Positions 5,570 through 8,426 of a stretch of 8,426 bases of DNA are shown piece by piece. The notes under the pieces were generated by a model. The model saw nothing but the letters and a program-made list of their open reading frames with translations, searched no databases and was not told where the DNA came from. The stretch is from Pseudomonadota bacterium (GTDB lineage Bacteria > Myxococcota > Polyangia > GCA-2747355 > JACKDQ01): positions 1-8,426 of the forward strand of contig JAUVBO010000072.1 in NCBI GenBank assembly GCA_030591195.1, in the 5' to 3' direction. How positions within the stretch are numbered: position 1 is the stretch's first letter; each line of letters opens with the position of its first letter. Both the position numbers and the translations under genes were made by a program.

Positions 5570-7573
5570 ATGACAGCCGAGCATGCCCGTCCGATGACCT
5601 TCACGGGCAAGGTCCTTTATCACCACGCGATTTCACCCCAACGGCCCTGGGTTGAAGCCGGGGATATGCTGCGTGTCCGCGTCGACTGGACCCTCGCCAG
5701 CGAGCTGGCCTGGAACGGGATGGACCGGACCTACAGCGCCCTGGGTCGACCGAAGATTCACGACCCGGATCACTTTTACCTCGCCATCGACCACACGGTG
5801 GATCCGGTGACGCTGGCCGGCGACGAGCGAACCCAGACCCTGGTCAAGCTCAGCCGCGACTTCGCCGTCGAGAGCGGGATCCGTCACTTCTACGATGCCA
5901 ACGAGACGATCCTGCACACGACCTTCTATCGTGATCTGGTCCGTCCGGGCGACCTGGTGCTCGGCGCGGACTCCCACACCAGCTCTCACGGCGGGATGAG
6001 CGCCTTCGCCATCGGGCTCGGCGGCGCTGACATCACCGTGGCGATGGTCCTCGGCGAGACCTGGATCGAGGTTCCCGAGGCGATCGCGATCCAGTACGAG
6101 GGCGCGCTTCCCTTTGGTATCACCGGCAAGGACGTGATCCTCAGGACCCTCGGTGCTCTCGGCCGCAACACCGTGGCGCTCGAGCGGACGGTGGAGTACA
6201 CCGGCGAGGCGGTCCGCTCGTTCTCGGCCGACATGCGGTTCACGATCAGCAACATGACCGCCGAGTTCGGCGGGCTCAACGGCATCTTCGCCCCCGACGA
6301 GGTCACGAAGGCGACTGTCGAAGGGCGGGCGGAGCCAGACTACCGCGGCGGGCTCTACTTCGCCGCCGACGCTGACGCGCCCTACGTTGCGCGTCACCGG
6401 ATCGACCTCGATCAGCTGTCGCCTCAGGTCGCCAAGCCTTTCTCGCCGGACAACGTCGAGTCGATCGACGTGGTGGCCGGCACGCCCCTCGACGGCGCGT
6501 TCATCGGCGCCTGCACCACCACCGAGGAGGAGCTGGTGCTCGGTGCCCTGGTCCTGGAGCAGGCGCTCGGCGGCTCGGCCGAGGTCAAGCCGTCGGACAA
6601 GCGGCTGGTGGTGCCCGGCAACCGCGACATCGTCGGGCGGATGCGCGAGGGGGGCCTGCTGGCGATCTACCAGCGGGCGGGCTTCCGCATCGGCGAGCCG
6701 GGGTGCAGCATGTGCCTCGGCGTGGCCAGCGACCGCGCGGCAGCGGGCGAGGTCTGGCTCAGCTCCCAGAATCGCAACTTCCGCAACCGGATGGGCAAGG
6801 GCTCCCACGCCTGGCTCGCCTCGGGACCGGCGGTCGCAGCCTCGGCGCCGTCGATGACGATCACCGATCCAAGGCCGCTGCTCGAGCAGGTCGACCGTGA
6901 CCGGCTCGCGAGGCTGCTCGCCCGCTCGGCGTCAGCCGCGCCGGTGCCGGCAGTGGAGCTGAGCGAGCCCGAGCCCGAACCGGCCAAGGCCGCGGTCGCC
7001 GCCGCAGCGCCGGCCGGCGATGGCTCGGAGGGTGCACCGGAGGCCGCCGAGCTGCAGCTCAGCGGTCGTGTCCAGCGCTTCGGCAGCCACGTCGACACCG
7101 ACGCGATCATCCCCGGCGAGTTCTGTCACCTGACAGATCTCGGAGACCTGGGGCAGGTCTGCTTTGAGCATGTCCTGCCGGAGTTTGGCGAGCGCGTGGC
7201 CGCGGGCCGGACGATCGTCGTCGCCGACCACGGCTGGGGCTCGGGCAGCTCGCGCGAGCAGGCGGTGTGGGCGCTTCAGGGCGCGGGGATCAGGGTGGTG
7301 ATCGCCCGCTCCTTCGCCTTCATCCACAAGCGAAATCTGGTCAACGAGGCGCTGCCCTATTTGGTGGTCAGCGACGACGCGTTCTACGAAGCGGTGGCAG
7401 AGGACTGCCTGGTCAATGTCGATTTGGCGCACAACACCGTCGAGGTAGGCGGCGCGCGGTTTGCTGCCGAGCCGCTGTCGCCGATGGTCACCGCGCTGGC
7501 GCAGCAGGGTGGGATCGTCGCGGCGATCCGCCGCTTCGGGCCCGAGACCTTCGCCCGCTTGCAGGCGGGCTGA
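5570..7573 (+). CDS. Aconitase/3-isopropylmalate dehydratase-superfamily hydro-lyase, large and small subunits fused
   Basis: This 667-residue cytosolic [4Fe-4S] enzyme should isomerise a hydroxy-tricarboxylate or hydroxy-dicarboxylate through dehydration and rehydration. Residues 10-450 are a LeuC-like catalytic domain: GADSHTSSHGGMSAFAIG (132-149), IGACTTTEEE (312-321) and GEPGCSMC (375-382), giving cluster ligands Cys315, Cys379 and Cys382. SSQNRNFRNRMGKGS (398-412) is the usual active-site 'S.NRNF..R.G' loop. Residues 455-495 are an Ala/Pro/Glu-rich linker. Residues 496-667 are a LeuD-like swivelling domain with HVDTDAIIPGEFCHLTD (507-523) and HGWGSGSSREQAVWAL (554-569). In LeuD the segment after IIPG carries the YLRL/YLRT-type specificity loop, so FCHLTD here argues against a plain leucine-pathway IPM isomerase. 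The substrate is unknown. ATG 5570 and ATG 5594 (MTFTGKVL, closer to the core family start) are both possible; neither has a clear ribosome-binding site. The gene is divergent from metK and lies 57 bases before the zinc-ribbon gene. Confidence 0.92.
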   Translation: MTAEHARPMTFTGKVLYHHAISPQRPWVEAGDMLRVRVDWTLASELAWNGMDRTYSALGRPKIHDPDHFYLAIDHTVDPVTLAGDERTQTLVKLSRDFAVESGIRHFYDANETILHTTFYRDLVRPGDLVLGADSHTSSHGGMSAFAIGLGGADITVAMVLGETWIEVPEAIAIQYEGALPFGITGKDVILRTLGALGRNTVALERTVEYTGEAVRSFSADMRFTISNMTAEFGGLNGIFAPDEVTKATVEGRAEPDYRGGLYFAADADAPYVARHRIDLDQLSPQVAKPFSPDNVESIDVVAGTPLDGAFIGACTTTEEELVLGALVLEQALGGSAEVKPSDKRLVVPGNRDIVGRMREGGLLAIYQRAGFRIGEPGCSMCLGVASDRAAAGEVWLSSQNRNFRNRMGKGSHAWLASGPAVAASAPSMTITDPRPLLEQVDRDRLARLLARSASAAPVPAVELSEPEPEPAKAAVAAAAPAGDGSEGAPEAAELQLSGRVQRFGSHVDTDAIIPGEFCHLTDLGDLGQVCFEHVLPEFGERVAAGRTIVVADHGWGSGSSREQAVWALQGAGIRVVIARSFAFIHKRNLVNEALPYLVVSDDAFYEAVAEDCLVNVDLAHNTVEVGGARFAAEPLSPMVTALAQQGGIVAAIRRFGPETFARLQAG

Positions 7574-7630
7574 GGCGGTTGGTGGATGTAGATCGAGCTC
7601 TGATCAATCTTCTTCTGTGGAGTCAACACG

Positions 7631-8426
7631 ATGATCACCTGTCCTAAGTGTCAGACCCCGAACCCGGATAACGCGGGCACCTGCCTCGCCTGCGGGGCTG
7701 GCCTCGCTGGTCAGCAGCTGGCCGAGGCGCTCGATCGTGACGGGGCCGCCGGCGATGCCGCTGCACCAGCGATCGATCTGGCGCCGGTGCCCGGTGAGCC
7801 GCCGGCGGCGGTTGCACCAACGCCCAGTGCCGCGCCGGTGGGAGGAGACCTGCTCGATGGGGCGATGGGCGCCGTGCCGGGGCCGGTGGGTCAGCCGCTC
7901 GATCCCGCCGCGGCACAGGCAGAGATCAACCAGTTCATGGCCGAGCAGGCGGCGCGCAAGCGGAAGAAGGCGATGATCTGGGTCGTGGTCGGCCTGGCGG
8001 CGGTGGGCGTGATCGCCTTCCTCGCCGTCCGCAGCGCCCAGAAGAAGGCCAAGCAGGAGGCGATCGCCAAGTTCTACCTCGACTGGCGCAAGGTCGACGA
8101 CAACCCGATGGCCGACTTCTGGCGCTGCGTGGTCCGCGCCAAGCACCTCGACGTGCGACTGGCCAAGGACAACCTGATGCTCACGGACGGGTTGACCAAG
8201 GCCTACACGAACTTCCCCAAGAGCCAGCCGAGGCGGATCATCAACAAGTGCCTGCCGCTGCTCGACGAGGTCAAGAAGGGGCTGGGCGACCTGACGGAGG
8301 TGCCCGAGGGGATGACCCGGCCGATCGACGGCCTGACCAAGGTGATGGATGAGATCAAGGTCGTGTTCGATGGCTACGTCAAGAAGCTCGAGGCGCGGGC
8401 GGATCAGACGGCCAACGAGCAGACGA
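7631..8426 (+). CDS. Zinc-ribbon membrane protein of unknown function (3' end beyond window)
   Basis: The first 265 residues are visible. Residues 4-21 form a zinc ribbon, CPKC-(10)-CLAC, with Cys4, 7, 18 and 21 as ligands. Residues 22-95 are an Ala/Pro/Gly-rich disordered linker. Residues 109-113 are a basic RKRKK cluster before one membrane helix (about 115-133). A predicted helical domain rich in Lys, Leu and Asp follows from about 138 (KFYLDWRKVDDNPMADFW and onward) and is cut by the edge. The basic cluster suggests the ribbon is cytoplasmic and the C-terminal domain periplasmic, but basic residues also follow the helix, so topology is not firm. The ATG at 7631 has GGAG (7619-7622) 8 bases upstream, the clearest ribosome-binding site in the window. 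The gene is 57 bases after the hydro-lyase stop, so readthrough is plausible. I do not recognise the C-terminal domain; no function is assigned. Confidence 0.85.
   Translation, partial: MITCPKCQTPNPDNAGTCLACGAGLAGQQLAEALDRDGAAGDAAAPAIDLAPVPGEPPAAVAPTPSAAPVGGDLLDGAMGAVPGPVGQPLDPAAAQAEINQFMAEQAARKRKKAMIWVVVGLAAVGVIAFLAVRSAQKKAKQEAIAKFYLDWRKVDDNPMADFWRCVVRAKHLDVRLAKDNLMLTDGLTKAYTNFPKSQPRRIINKCLPLLDEVKKGLGDLTEVPEGMTRPIDGLTKVMDEIKVVFDGYVKKLEARADQTANEQT

Noticed and set aside
5633..6808. 391-codon minus-strand open frame opposite the hydro-lyase
   Set aside because: It is antisense to cluster-ligand and active-site motifs of a clear enzyme, and its composition is typical of a shadow frame.

Overview
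The window is GC-rich, tightly packed chromosomal DNA. It looks like a deltaproteobacterial-type genome, most plausibly Myxococcota/Bradymonadota or a relative. This is an inference from the strong G/C third-position bias, a lipoprotein with a long acidic and proline-rich linker, a zinc-ribbon plus membrane-anchor protein, and a small protein carrying a 'YxVNGxxYxSLEEMPPxVR' motif. No sequence search was possible, so the assignment is tentative. I see no tRNA, rRNA, CRISPR array, insertion sequence, integrase or attachment site.

Layout from left to right. Positions 1-631 (minus) hold the N-terminal two thirds of a MeaB/ArgK-type GTPase, cut by the window edge. Positions 706-1110 (plus) encode a small tail-anchored protein of unknown function, divergent from meaB and sharing a 74-base spacer that contains a TATAAT box. 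Positions 1136-2338 (minus) encode a secreted lipoprotein of unknown function. A 181-base gap (2339-2519) holds a likely terminator and two strong hairpins. On the minus strand follow three genes in transcription order: metK (5395 to 4232), a cyclophilin-type peptidyl-prolyl isomerase (4137 to 3622) and a NahK-like small-molecule kinase (3572 to 2520). On the plus strand, divergent from metK, 5570-7573 encodes a one-polypeptide aconitase/isopropylmalate-dehydratase-type hydro-lyase. Then comes a zinc-ribbon membrane protein (7631 onward) that runs off the right edge.

The most informative non-coding stretch is the 174-base divergent region between metK and the hydro-lyase (5396-5569). It contains a perfect consensus sigma-70 promoter for metK (TTGACA, 16 bases, TATAAT). 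A perfect 14-base palindrome overlies its -10 box and start point, and two perfect tandem 19-base repeats abut its -35 box. On the other side, a 6-4-6 inverted repeat sits inside a weaker candidate promoter for the hydro-lyase. The roughly 25-base metK leader has no room for a SAM riboswitch, so a protein repressor acting at the palindrome is the simplest reading.

The genes do not form one obvious pathway. MeaB (cobalamin-dependent mutase chaperone), MetK (S-adenosylmethionine supply), cyclophilin (protein folding) and the hydro-lyase are housekeeping or central metabolism. I do not see a clear undescribed multi-gene system. The second-look items are the regulatory architecture at metK, the specialised hydro-lyase subfamily, the uncharacterised lipoprotein, the tail-anchored protein with long homopolymer tracts, and signs of leaderless transcripts.
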